NCBI RefSeq assembly: GCF_003945765.1
Contig: NZ_CP027712.1
Span: forward strand, 6,744,188-6,808,187
Reading direction: 5' to 3'
DNA from: Pseudomonas chlororaphis subsp. chlororaphis
GTDB lineage: Bacteria > Pseudomonadota > Gammaproteobacteria > Pseudomonadales > Pseudomonadaceae
DNA length: 64,000 bases
The notes beneath the pieces are model-generated. The model saw nothing but the letters and a program-made list of their open reading frames with translations. It was not told the origin of the DNA and did not search any database. The first letter of the stretch is position 1. Each line of letters starts with the position of its first letter. Shown here in pieces: positions 1 to 7,661 of this stretch. The position numbers and the translations under genes were made by a program.

Positions 1-1
1 G

Positions 2-304
2 GTGGTCTCCGGCCTGTACGAGCTGTTCGCCGACAACCCGATGGTCAGTGATTCCCTGGCGGGCCTGGCCGCCGCCGTGGAGCCTGGCGGTTACCTGGTC
101 TACACCGGGCAGCCGTGGCACCCGCAGCTGGAGCTGATCGCCCGCGCCCTGACCAGCCACCGCGCGGGCCAGGCCTGGGTCATGCGTCGCCGGACCCAGG
201 CCGAGATGGACCAACTGGTGGAAGCCGCGGGGTTCCGCCGGATCACCCTGCGCGTCGATCAGTGGGGCATTTTCAGCGTGTCGCTGGCGCAGCGGGTGCA
301 ATGA
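2..304 (+). CDS. Class I SAM-dependent methyltransferase, C-terminal end (partial)
   Basis: Open reading frame entering from the left edge, so its true start lies outside the window; 100 residues are visible. The run VEPGGYLVYTGQPWHPQLE fits the beta-4 region of a class I methyltransferase, and the last third (AEMDQLVEAAGFRRITLRVDQWG) is the usual C-terminal 'FxRxxxxxxQWGIFSVS' tail of these Pseudomonas proteins. In related genomes the full protein is often an alpha/beta hydrolase fused to a methyltransferase, but only the methyltransferase end can be seen here. Its stop overlaps the start of the phosphatase gene (ATGA), so the two are translationally coupled in one operon for lipid-type metabolism. 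The substrate is unknown. Confidence 0.7.
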   Translation: MVSGLYELFADNPMVSDSLAGLAAAVEPGGYLVYTGQPWHPQLELIARALTSHRAGQAWVMRRRTQAEMDQLVEAAGFRRITLRVDQWGIFSVSLAQRVQ

Positions 305-1647
305 TGACGGTCGCCGCGACATACCCCCGCGAGCCCGGCCTGCTGAAACCCGCGGTGCTCTGGCTGTTGCTGCTGGCGCCACTGTTTTTCGGCACCTACG
401 GCTTCGCCACCTGGGTCACCGCGCAACGCGCCGAGGTCGGCAGCCTGGTGTTCGACTGGGAGCGGCAGATGCCGTTCTGGGCCTGGAGCATCGTGCCCTA
501 CTGGTCGATCGACCTGCTGTACGGCTTTTCCCTGCTGTTGCCCACCAGCCGCGAAGAACTCAAGCGCCACGCCCTGCGGCTGCTGACCGCGCAAGTCATC
601 GTCGTCAGTTGCTTCCTGCTCTGGCCGCTGCGTTTCACCTTCCAGCGCCCGGAACTGGATGGCCTGTTCGGCTGGCTGTTCGATGTGCTGGCCGGCTTCG
701 ACAAGCCGTTCAACCAGGCGCCGTCGCTGCACATCGCGCTGCTGGTGGTGCTGTGGGTCTGCTACGCGCGGCATGTCCAGGGCGCCTGGCGCTGGCTGGT
801 GCACGGCTGGTTCGCACTGATCGGCGTGTCGGTGCTGACCACTTATCAACACCACTTTATCGACGTGCCCACAGGCGCCCTGGCCGGCTGGCTGTGCGTC
901 TGGCTGTGGCCGCTGGACCGCCCCGGGATGCTGCACAACCTGCGTCTGGCCCGCGATCGCCAGCGCTGGCGCCTGGCGTCGTTCTATGCCGTGGGCGCCG
1001 CGGCGCTTGCCATCCCGGCCTTGGCCTTTTCAGGCGCCTGGCTGTGGCTGTTGTGGCCGGCACTGGCCCTGCTGCTAGTGGCGCTGAACTATGGGCTGTT
1101 CGACGCCAAGGGTTTCCAGAAGGGCGCGGACGGCCGCCTGGGCAACGCCACGCGCTGGCTGCTGGCACCTTATCTGGCGGCGGCCTGGATCAATTCCCGG
1201 CTGTGGACACGCCAGCATCCACAGCCCGACGAGGTTGTGGATAACGTCTGGCTGGGGCGCATCCCGACCCCGGGCGAGCTGCAGGACAGCCCGTTCAGCG
1301 CGGTGCTCGACCTGTGTGCCGAACTGTCCGTGGACGGTCGCCACCTGGCCTATCGCTGCGTGCCGGTGCTCGACTTGACCGCGCCCACCACCGAGCAATG
1401 CCGCGAGGCCGCGCAAGCCATCGAAAGCCTGCGCGAGCACGCGCCGCTGCTGGTCTGCTGCGCCCTGGGTTATTCGCGCAGCGCCACCGCCGTGGCCGCC
1501 TGGCTGTTGTACACAGGCCGCGCCGCCAGCGTCGATGCGGCCATCGTGCAGATCCGCCGCGCGCGCCCGCAGATCGTCCTGCAACCCGCACACCGCAAGG
1601 CCCTGGAGCCTTTATCCACAGCCCAGGGGAGCGCCCATGGCCACTGA
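301..1647 (+). CDS. PAP2-family phosphatase fused to a dual-specificity phosphatase domain
   Basis: A 448-residue two-domain protein. The N-terminal half (about residues 15-310) is a multi-pass membrane PAP2 phosphatase. It carries a PSLH motif near residue 141 (family PSGH) and a YQHHFID motif near 182-188 that supplies the catalytic His and the Asp. The C-terminal part (about 315-440) is a cytoplasmic tyrosine/dual-specificity phosphatase domain with the CALGYSR loop near residue 387, matching CX5R. The ATG at 301 is chosen because it overlaps the preceding stop; an ATG at 304 is equally possible. The frame is open upstream to 115, but that stretch antisenses or overlaps the methyltransferase and is not coding. 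With the acyltransferase and cytidylyltransferase downstream it probably removes phosphate from lipid phosphates or phosphatidyl head groups (inference). Confidence 0.88.
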   Translation: MMTVAATYPREPGLLKPAVLWLLLLAPLFFGTYGFATWVTAQRAEVGSLVFDWERQMPFWAWSIVPYWSIDLLYGFSLLLPTSREELKRHALRLLTAQVIVVSCFLLWPLRFTFQRPELDGLFGWLFDVLAGFDKPFNQAPSLHIALLVVLWVCYARHVQGAWRWLVHGWFALIGVSVLTTYQHHFIDVPTGALAGWLCVWLWPLDRPGMLHNLRLARDRQRWRLASFYAVGAAALAIPALAFSGAWLWLLWPALALLLVALNYGLFDAKGFQKGADGRLGNATRWLLAPYLAAAWINSRLWTRQHPQPDEVVDNVWLGRIPTPGELQDSPFSAVLDLCAELSVDGRHLAYRCVPVLDLTAPTTEQCREAAQAIESLREHAPLLVCCALGYSRSATAVAAWLLYTGRAASVDAAIVQIRRARPQIVLQPAHRKALEPLSTAQGSAHGH

Positions 1648-2092
1648 TATGGAATTGCATGCGGTGGCCAGCCTGTTACGCCGCGGGCATTCGCTGGACC
1701 TGTTATCCACAGGCCTGAGCCTGCTCGGCGCCCTGCTCGGCCTCGGCCAGTGGTTGCTTGGCGTATCCGCCCCCTGGGCCATCGCCCTGAGCGTCGCCCT
1801 GCTGGTGCTGGGCTTGCTGCAAAAGTACTGGGCGCTGCGGGTGGCCTTCGATGCCGAGCTGTTCCAGCGGGTGGCGGACAGCCCGCAGCCCCTGGCCGAA
1901 CGCGGCGCCGCCCTGGACCAGGCACTGAGCGCCCTCGGCCTGCAACCGGCGAATGCCGGCGGCCGCCCGTGGCAACAACGCAGCCACGGCGCCCTCAACC
2001 TGTTGCGTCGCCAGGCCTGGCTGCTGGCGGCGCAAGTACTGCTGACACTGGGCTTCATCCTGGCCAGCCCCTGGCTGGCCGTCGCCGGATAA
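1637..2092 (+). CDS. Small two-to-three-helix membrane protein of unknown function
   Basis: 151 residues starting MATDMELHAVASLLRRG, overlapping the end of the phosphatase gene by 11 bases. Hydrophobic helices lie at about residues 22-38, 41-60 and 125-148, separated by a soluble stretch rich in Ala, Gln and Arg. No catalytic motif is visible and I do not recognise a named family. Tight spacing to its neighbours on both sides (9 bases before the acyltransferase) puts it in the same transcript, so a structural or accessory role in the membrane-lipid pathway is plausible. The frame extends upstream to 1535 but that part only mirrors the phosphatase gene in another frame. Confidence 0.72.
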   Translation: MATDMELHAVASLLRRGHSLDLLSTGLSLLGALLGLGQWLLGVSAPWAIALSVALLVLGLLQKYWALRVAFDAELFQRVADSPQPLAERGAALDQALSALGLQPANAGGRPWQQRSHGALNLLRRQAWLLAAQVLLTLGFILASPWLAVAG

Positions 2093-2101
2093 GGAATTCT
2101 C

Positions 2102-2725
2102 ATGCTCGAACCCCTGGTCGCCACCCTCATCACCTCCGCCGCCCGCACCATCACCGGGGCGCGCAGCCTGTGGCTCGGTTGCGGGCCGCAGGCGGTGCAA
2201 CGCATCTACTTCGCCAACCACAGCAGCCACGGCGACTTCGTGCTGCTCTGGGCCTCGCTGCCGCCCGCGCTGCGCAAGGTGACGCGGCCGGTGGCCGGCG
2301 CCGATTACTGGCAGACCCGCCCGCTGCGTCGCTACCTCATCAACCGCGTGTTCAACGGCGTGCTGATCGACCGCGAGCGCAAGAAGCCTGTGGATAACCC
2401 CTTGCAGCCGATGCTCGACGCTCTGGCCAACGGCGATTCGCTGATCATCTTCCCCGAAGGCACGCGCAACCTGGAGGAGGAAGGCCTGCTGCCGTTCAAG
2501 AGCGGCCTCTACCACCTGGCGAAAAGTTACCCACAGGCCCAGGTGATTCCGGTGTGGATCGCCAACCTCAACCGCGTGATGCCCAAGGGCCGTTTCCTGC
2601 CCCTGCCGCTGTTATGCACCACCAGTTTCGGCGCGCCGCTGTCCCTCGAGGACGGCGAAAGCAAAGAGCACTTCCTCGAACGCAGCCGCGCAGCGCTGCT
2701 GGCCATGGCCCCGGAGCATTCTTGA
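2102..2725 (+). CDS. 1-acylglycerol-3-phosphate O-acyltransferase family protein (PlsC-like)
   Basis: 207 residues. Two acyltransferase blocks are clear: NHSSHGD near residues 39-45 (NHX4D, catalytic His/Asp) and FPEGTRN near 119-125 (glycerol-phosphate binding). The family transfers an acyl chain from acyl-ACP or acyl-CoA to lysophosphatidate or a related lipid at the inner membrane. It is shorter than the housekeeping PlsC and lacks an obvious N-terminal anchor. It sits between the membrane protein and the CdsA-like gene, with one base between its stop and the next ATG, consistent with sequential steps from lysophosphatidic acid to phosphatidic acid to CDP-diacylglycerol. The exact acceptor cannot be read from sequence. 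Confidence 0.88.
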   Translation: MLEPLVATLITSAARTITGARSLWLGCGPQAVQRIYFANHSSHGDFVLLWASLPPALRKVTRPVAGADYWQTRPLRRYLINRVFNGVLIDRERKKPVDNPLQPMLDALANGDSLIIFPEGTRNLEEEGLLPFKSGLYHLAKSYPQAQVIPVWIANLNRVMPKGRFLPLPLLCTTSFGAPLSLEDGESKEHFLERSRAALLAMAPEHS

Positions 2726-2726
2726 G

Positions 2727-3659
2727 ATGGATAGGCAAACCCTGATGTTGTTCGGCGGGATCGGCGCGGTACTGGTGCTGGCCTCGCTGATCGGTTTTCT
2801 GCTCAAGCTGCGCAGCCGTGGCGCGCCGAGCTCGGTGATCGACAACCTCAATGCGCGCATCAACGCCTGGTGGGTGATGGTGCTGGTGATCGGCATCGCC
2901 TTCTGGCTCGGCACCAGCGCGGTGATCCTGCTGTTCTACGCGGTGTCCTTCTACGCCCTGCGCGAGTTCCTGACCCTGATGCCGACCCGGCGCAGCGACT
3001 ACCCGGCGCTGGTGGCGGCGTTCTACCTGGCCCTGCCCGTGCAATACCTGCTGATCTACTTCGACTGGTACGGGCTGTTCTCGATCTTCATCCCGGTCTA
3101 TGTGTTCCTGCTGCTGCCGATCCTCGCGTCCCTGGGGGGCGACAGCACGCACTTCCTGGAGCGCGCCTCCAAGGTCCAGTGGGGGCTGATGATCGCGGTG
3201 TTCTGCGTGTCGTTCGTCCCGGCGCTGCTGACCCTGGATATCGCCGGCTACGAAGGGCGCAACCTGCTGCTGATCGCCTACCTGGTGATCGTGGTGCAGA
3301 TGTCGGACGTGTTGCAGTACGTCTGTGGAAAACTCTTCGGCAAACGCAAGATCGCCCCGCGGCTGTCGCCGTCCAAGACCGTGGAAGGTTTTGTCGGCGG
3401 CATCCTCCTGGCCTCGCTGATCGGCGGCGCGCTGTGGTGGATTACCCCCTTCACCATTTGGCAGTCGTTCCTGATCGCCCTGCTGATCAACCTGCTGGGC
3501 TTCGCCGGCGGCATCGTCATGTCGGCGATCAAGCGCGACCGCGGGGTGAAGGACTGGGGCCACATGATCGAAGGCCACGGCGGCATGCTCGACCGCCTGG
3601 ACTCGGTGTGTTTCGCCGCGCCGATCTTCTTCCACCTCGTGCGCTACTGGTGGACCTGA
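2727..3659 (+). CDS. Phosphatidate cytidylyltransferase (CdsA family)
   Basis: 310 residues with about seven to eight predicted membrane helices. The family signature near the C-terminus is present as SAIKRDRGVKDWG followed by HGGMLDRLD, providing the paired Asp residues that bind metal. The reaction is phosphatidate plus CTP to CDP-diacylglycerol. Housekeeping cdsA of Pseudomonas normally lies beside the undecaprenyl-diphosphate synthase and dxr genes; here it ends a lipid operon, so this is probably a second, specialised copy (inference from context). A REP-like palindrome follows the stop and probably ends or stabilises the transcript. Confidence 0.88.
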   Translation: MDRQTLMLFGGIGAVLVLASLIGFLLKLRSRGAPSSVIDNLNARINAWWVMVLVIGIAFWLGTSAVILLFYAVSFYALREFLTLMPTRRSDYPALVAAFYLALPVQYLLIYFDWYGLFSIFIPVYVFLLLPILASLGGDSTHFLERASKVQWGLMIAVFCVSFVPALLTLDIAGYEGRNLLLIAYLVIVVQMSDVLQYVCGKLFGKRKIAPRLSPSKTVEGFVGGILLASLIGGALWWITPFTIWQSFLIALLINLLGFAGGIVMSAIKRDRGVKDWGHMIEGHGGMLDRLDSVCFAAPIFFHLVRYWWT

Positions 3660-3679
3660 ACACCCCACCTCCCTTCTTC

Positions 3680-3780
3680 TGTAGGCGCGAAGCTTGCTCG
3701 CGAAAAGATCGCCAACGATAACGCGTACCGGTTGACGGCACGCCGCTTCGCGGCTTTCGCGAGCAAGCTTCGCTCCTACA
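3680..3780. repeat. REP-type palindromic element
   Basis: Two nearly complementary arms, GTAGGCGCGAAGCTTGCTCG at 3681-3700 and the GCGAGCAAGCTTCGCTCCTA arm at 3760-3779, face each other across about 55 bases that contain a smaller GC-rich palindrome. The same arm sequence recurs at 22082. This is the common extragenic palindrome family of fluorescent pseudomonads. It lies just after the CdsA-like stop and may act in mRNA stability or termination. Confidence 0.8.
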
Positions 3781-3800
3781 AGGAAGACGCAATTGCGTGC

Positions 3801-3830
3801 TTGACCGGGGTTGCTGTGCGCGCTCATATT
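3801..3830 (+). promoter_or_regulatory. Candidate sigma-70 promoter for lpd
   Basis: TTGACC at 3801-3806 and CATATT at 3825-3830 are separated by 18 bases, about 63 bases before the lpd start. The -35 matches five of six positions and the -10 four of six. It lies just after the REP element in the only non-coding DNA between the lipid operon and lpd. Confidence 0.35.
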
Positions 3831-3893
3831 ACGGTCATAATTTTTTGCTCGACTACCTTTAAAGCCTTCTTTTCCGATTGCAGGAGAACAGCC

Positions 3894-5294
3894 ATGAGCA
3901 GCTACGACGTCGTCATCCTCGGTGGGGGTCCCGGTGGCTACAACGCCGCCATTCGCGCCGGCCAGCTGGGCCTCAAGGCCGCCTGCGTCGAAGGTCGCGC
4001 CACCCTCGGCGGCACCTGCCTGAACGTTGGCTGCATGCCGTCCAAGGCCTTGCTGCACGCCTCGGAGCTGTATGACGCGGCCATGGGCAAGGAATTCGCC
4101 GAACTGGGCATCGAGGTCAAGCCCAGCCTCAACCTCGCCCAGATGATGAAACAGAAGGACGACAGCGTGGCCGGCCTGACCAAGGGCATCGAGTTCCTGT
4201 TTCGCAAGAACAAAGTCGACTGGATCAAGGGCTGGGGCCATATCGACGGCCCCGGCCAGGTCACGGTGACCGACAGCGCCGGGGCCAAGACCCGGTTGCA
4301 GGCCAGGGACATCGTGATCGCCACCGGCTCCGAGCCGACGCCCCTGCCCGGGGTGGAGATCGACAACCGGCGCATCCTCGACTCCACCGGCGCGCTGTCC
4401 CTCGGCGAGGTGCCCCGGCACCTGGTAGTGATCGGCGCCGGGGTGATCGGCCTGGAGCTGGGTTCGGTCTGGCGGCGCCTGGGGGCCCAGGTGACGGTGG
4501 TCGAGTACCTGGACCGCATCTGCCCCGGTGTCGATGGCGAAGCCGGCAAGACCCTGCAACGGGCCCTGGCCAAGCAGGGAATCGCCTTTAGGCTCGGCAC
4601 CAAGGTCAGCAGCGCCAGCACCTCGGCCAATGGCGTGCAGTTGAGTATCGAACCCGCCGCGGGCGGCACGGCGGAGCTGCTGGAAGCCGACTATGTGCTG
4701 GTGGCCATCGGCCGCCGGCCCTACACCCAGGGCCTGGGCCTGGAGAACGTCGGCCTGAGCACCGACTCGCGCGGCATGCTCGCCAACCAGCGGCACCGCA
4801 CCGCGGCCGCTGGCGTGTGGGTGATTGGCGACGTCACCTCAGGGCCGATGCTCGCCCACAAGGCCGAGGACGAGGCCATGGCCTGCATCGAGCAGATCGT
4901 CGGCAAGGCCGGCGAAGTGAATTACGACCTGATTCCCAGTGTGATCTACACCAAGCCCGAGCTGGCCAGTGTCGGCAAGACCGAAGAGCAGCTCAAGGCC
5001 GAGGGCCGGGCTTACAAGGCCGGCAAGTTCCCTTTCACGGCCAACAGCCGGGCCAAGATCAACCACGAGACCGAAGGTTTCGCCAAGGTCCTGGCGGACG
5101 CGCAGACCGATGAAATCCTCGGCGTGCATTTAGTAGGACCGAGCGTCAGCGAAATGATCGGTGAATACTGCGTGGCCATGGAGTTTTCCGCCTCGGCCGA
5201 AGATATCGCCCTGACCTGCCACCCGCACCCGACCCGCTCCGAGGCGTTGCGCCAGGCAGCGATGGATGTCGAGGGGATGGCGACGCAGATGTAG
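3894..5294 (+). CDS. lpd: Dihydrolipoyl dehydrogenase
   Basis: 466 residues, normal for the E3 enzyme. The order is FAD-binding GGGPGGYNAAIRAGQ at about 10-24, the redox pair C42-x4-C47 within GGTCLNVGCMPSK, NAD-binding GAGVIGLELGSVW near 183-195, the second FAD motif VIGDV near 311, and the C-terminal HPHPTRSE carrying the active-site His-Glu. It reoxidises dihydrolipoyl groups on 2-oxo-acid dehydrogenases or the glycine cleavage system. It stands alone here without E1 or E2 genes, resembling Lpd3 of P. aeruginosa (PA4829), so it probably serves as an extra or general E3. The ATG at 3894 follows CAGGAG; the upstream frame open to 3732 runs through the REP element and is not coding. Confidence 0.96.
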   Translation: MSSYDVVILGGGPGGYNAAIRAGQLGLKAACVEGRATLGGTCLNVGCMPSKALLHASELYDAAMGKEFAELGIEVKPSLNLAQMMKQKDDSVAGLTKGIEFLFRKNKVDWIKGWGHIDGPGQVTVTDSAGAKTRLQARDIVIATGSEPTPLPGVEIDNRRILDSTGALSLGEVPRHLVVIGAGVIGLELGSVWRRLGAQVTVVEYLDRICPGVDGEAGKTLQRALAKQGIAFRLGTKVSSASTSANGVQLSIEPAAGGTAELLEADYVLVAIGRRPYTQGLGLENVGLSTDSRGMLANQRHRTAAAGVWVIGDVTSGPMLAHKAEDEAMACIEQIVGKAGEVNYDLIPSVIYTKPELASVGKTEEQLKAEGRAYKAGKFPFTANSRAKINHETEGFAKVLADAQTDEILGVHLVGPSVSEMIGEYCVAMEFSASAEDIALTCHPHPTRSEALRQAAMDVEGMATQM

Positions 5295-5298
5295 AGCC

Positions 5299-5413
5299 TG
5301 TAGCCGCTGCCGCAGGCTGCGATCGCGACCGAAGGGCGCGCAAGCTCTCAAGATCGCCGAAGGCCTTCGGCCTTATCGTCCGAACGCGGCCCGAGCCTTC
5401 GGCAGCGGCTACA
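5299..5413. repeat. Palindromic extragenic repeat, copy 1
   Basis: Begins TGTAGCCGCTGCCGCAGGCT and ends with the complementary arm ...GGCAGCGGCTACA. The interior holds further inverted GC-rich segments (GAAGGCCTTCGGCCTT). A second copy with the same arms and much of the same interior lies at 6675-6789, bracketing the Lrp/LysE gene pair. It is located between the converging lpd and Lrp genes, so it may also serve as a bidirectional terminator. Confidence 0.82.
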
Positions 5414-5423
5414 GATGATCGCG

Positions 5424-5906
5424 TCAGGTCGGCAAATGCCCCAGCGGCAGCGCGCCCGGGGTTTTCACCGTGTGGATCGCGAAGTTGCTGCGGATATCGC
5501 TGACGCCCGGCAGTTTCAGCAGGCTGCCGGTAAGAAAACGGTCATAGGCGCGCAGGTCCGGCACCACCACCTGCAGCAGGAAGTCCGACTCGCCGGATAC
5601 CAGGAACGCCGAAAGCACCTCCGGCAGCGCCGTCACCGCCTTGTGAAAGGCTTCGGAATGCTCATCGGTGTGCCGCTCGACCTTGACCCCGACGAACACC
5701 GTCAGCCCCAGGCCCACTTCATCGCGATCGAGGTTGGCCTGGTAGCCGCGAATCACCCCGGCTTCTTCCAGCATCCGCACCCGGCGCAGGCAGGGTGAAG
5801 GAGACAGGCCGATCTCCTCCGCCAGTTGCACGTTGCTCAGGCGGCCGTCGCGCTGCAGGGCGGCGAGAATCTTGCGGTCGTAGGCGTCCAGTTTCATTTT
5901 TGGCAT
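5424..5906 (-). CDS. Lrp/AsnC-family transcriptional regulator
   Basis: 160 residues. The N-terminal helix-turn-helix covers about residues 8-50 (LDAYDRKILAALQRDGRLSN, then LAEEIGLSPSPCLRRV), and the C-terminal ligand-binding RAM domain spans about 65-150. Family members respond to amino acids and often control neighbouring exporters. It is transcribed away from a LysE-type exporter whose start lies 137 bases away, the typical arrangement of a regulator controlling both itself and the exporter from the shared region 5907-6043. The effector amino acid is not evident. Confidence 0.92.
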   Translation of the reverse strand: MPKMKLDAYDRKILAALQRDGRLSNVQLAEEIGLSPSPCLRRVRMLEEAGVIRGYQANLDRDEVGLGLTVFVGVKVERHTDEHSEAFHKAVTALPEVLSAFLVSGESDFLLQVVVPDLRAYDRFLTGSLLKLPGVSDIRSNFAIHTVKTPGALPLGHLPT

Positions 5907-6043
5907 TTTCCGATAGTCACTCCATGTCCAGGTGGAAGATTATGCCAATTTCCACCTCCTTGCTGGCTGACTACGCAAGCACCTGCCCTGCCCTTCGGCC
6001 CTAGACTCTACCTACCGAATCGACAACGAAAGGGGGTGGCAAG

Positions 6044-6670
6044 GTGGCGCAACTGTGGATGTTTTTCCTGGCATTGGCGGTGGTCTATCTGCTGCCCGGC
6101 CCCGACATGATCCTCCTGCTGCAAACCGGCGCCCGCCAGGGCAAGGGCCTGGCGCTGGCCACTGCGGTGGGCCTGGCGATTGCCCGGGGCTGTCATGTGG
6201 CACTGGCGGCATTGGGCCTGGCCGCCCTGTTCAAGGCCGCGCCCTGGACCTTCGAGGTGGTGCGCCTGGGCGGGGCCGCGTACCTGTTGTGGCTCGGCGT
6301 GCAGTGCCTGCGGGCCAACCTGCTGCCCAGCCTGCAGGATGGCGAGGCCGCGAGCGCCCTGCGCTGGCGCGAAGCGATCCGCCGCGGCCTGCTGACCAAC
6401 CTGCTCAACCCCAAGGCGCTGCTGTTCTGCTCGGTGCTGCTGCCACAGTTCATCGACCCGCAGGCCGGCCCCGTGGCCGCGCAGTTCGCCAGCCTCGGTC
6501 TGCTGCTGGTATTGGTGGGGTTGCTGTTCGACAGCGCCTACGCCCTGGCCGGCGCCTGGATCGGCCGCTGGCTGGCGCACAACCGCGCCGCCCAGCGGGT
6601 CCAGCAATGGCTGTTCGGCAGCCTGCTGATCGGCTTCGCCCTGCGCCTGACTTTCGTGCAACAGGCCTGA
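6044..6670 (+). CDS. LysE/RhtB-family amino-acid exporter
   Basis: 208 residues with six hydrophobic helices. The first helix contains LLPGPDMILLL and the signature GARQGKGLALATAVGLA follows at about residues 29-45, both typical of LysE translocators that export amino acids or derivatives by proton exchange at the inner membrane. The GTG start at 6044 is preferred because GGGGG lies seven bases upstream; an ATG at 6059 is the alternative. It is divergent from the Lrp-type regulator, which probably controls it. Confidence 0.9.
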   Translation: MAQLWMFFLALAVVYLLPGPDMILLLQTGARQGKGLALATAVGLAIARGCHVALAALGLAALFKAAPWTFEVVRLGGAAYLLWLGVQCLRANLLPSLQDGEAASALRWREAIRRGLLTNLLNPKALLFCSVLLPQFIDPQAGPVAAQFASLGLLLVLVGLLFDSAYALAGAWIGRWLAHNRAAQRVQQWLFGSLLIGFALRLTFVQQA

Positions 6671-6674
6671 ACTC

Positions 6675-6789
6675 TGTAGCCGCTGCCGCAGGCTCGGGCC
6701 GCGTTCGGACGATCGCGACCGCAGGGCGCGCAAGGCCGCAAGATCGCTGAAGGCCTGCGGCCTTATCGCAGCCTGCGGCAGCGGCTACA
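6675..6789. repeat. Palindromic extragenic repeat, copy 2
   Basis: TGTAGCCGCTGCCGCAGGCT at the left and the matching GCCTGCGGCAGCGGCTACA arm at the right, with interior blocks also found in the 5299-5413 copy (GATCGCGACCG, GGGCGCGCAAG). It lies between the LysE gene and the convergent methyltransferase gene. Confidence 0.82.
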
Positions 6790-6836
6790 AAAGCCTGCGT
6801 CCTGCCTCATTCAAGTGGGCAATAGCCGGCGTCGGT

Positions 6837-7661
6837 TCAGGCCGGCTTGCGGGCGATGATGACCTGGCTCTTGGCGACCACGGCGTCCAGCGCGTGCTTG
6901 ATCTGCACCCCGCGCGGCGAGTTGAGGATGGTCTGCCAGGTGTTCGCCCATTGGTCGAGCAACGGGTGGTCGGGGTTGCTGAATTCGACCTTGGCTTCCC
7001 AGAACAGCAGCATCCACATCGACCAGTAGAAGCCGTACTGGCTATGGCTGAGCACCTCCAGCCCGGCGTCGCCGACCATCTGCTTGAACTGCTCTTCGCT
7101 GATGATGCGGATATGGTTGGGCTTCTGGAAATACTCCGGCGCGGCGATGTCCTTTTGCAGGTCCTCGGAGCTCGGGTGCGGCACGCTCAACAGGTACAGC
7201 GCGCCCGGCTGGCCGACCCGCACCAGCTCGCAGAGAAACTGCGCCGGATCGTCCACATGCTCGATGACCTCGGTGGACACCACCCGGCTGGCGGTGCCGT
7301 CGGCGATCGGCAGCGGGTTGCAGTCGGTGACATGGCATTCCACGCCGCGGGCCGGCGTATCGCTCAGCCGCTGGCGCGTCGCCTCGACCTTGGCCGCGTC
7401 GATGTCGGCAATGATGATCTTCGCCCCGCGCATCGCGCAGTAATGCACGTTGCCGCCGTCACCACAGCCAACGTCCAGCAGGGTGTCCTCGGCCGTCACC
7501 GGAAAGCCGGTGAACAGCTCGCCGTTTTCCTGGTTGAACCAGCCGCTGAGCATGGCGTCCTGCAGGCCCAGCATGTACGGATCGACCTTGGCCGGCGGCG
7601 GTGCGTCAGGCATCACGGCCGCAGGAGCGCTCGCCGTGAGTTTTTTCAGAAGGCTCAGCAT
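6837..7661 (-). CDS. SAM-dependent methyltransferase of the CPA cluster (PA5459 type)
   Basis: 274 residues starting MLSLLKKLTAS. SAM-binding motif I is LLDVGCGDGGN near residues 60-70; IIADIDAAK follows as motif II and TEVIEHVDDP as the acidic post-motif. It is a paralogue of the methyltransferase at 8809-9699: both share DAML-GWF, GEL--GF, DTLLDVGCG, the mid-region LISVP or LLSVP, and a C-terminal KSQVIIARKP. It overlaps the acyltransferase gene by seven bases. The P. aeruginosa counterparts PA5455-PA5459 are needed for normal CPA O-antigen, and its product carries methylated rhamnose, so methylation at the chain end is the likely role (family knowledge plus context). Confidence 0.85.
   Translation of the reverse strand: MLSLLKKLTASAPAAVMPDAPPPAKVDPYMLGLQDAMLSGWFNQENGELFTGFPVTAEDTLLDVGCGDGGNVHYCAMRGAKIIIADIDAAKVEATRQRLSDTPARGVECHVTDCNPLPIADGTASRVVSTEVIEHVDDPAQFLCELVRVGQPGALYLLSVPHPSSEDLQKDIAAPEYFQKPNHIRIISEEQFKQMVGDAGLEVLSHSQYGFYWSMWMLLFWEAKVEFSNPDHPLLDQWANTWQTILNSPRGVQIKHALDAVVAKSQVIIARKPA

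Noticed and set aside
2568..4796. Long minus-strand reading frame opposite CdsA-like and lpd genes
   Set aside because: It runs antisense to two clear genes, is rich in His, Gln, Arg and Gly as expected for a GC-rich shadow, and has no family features.
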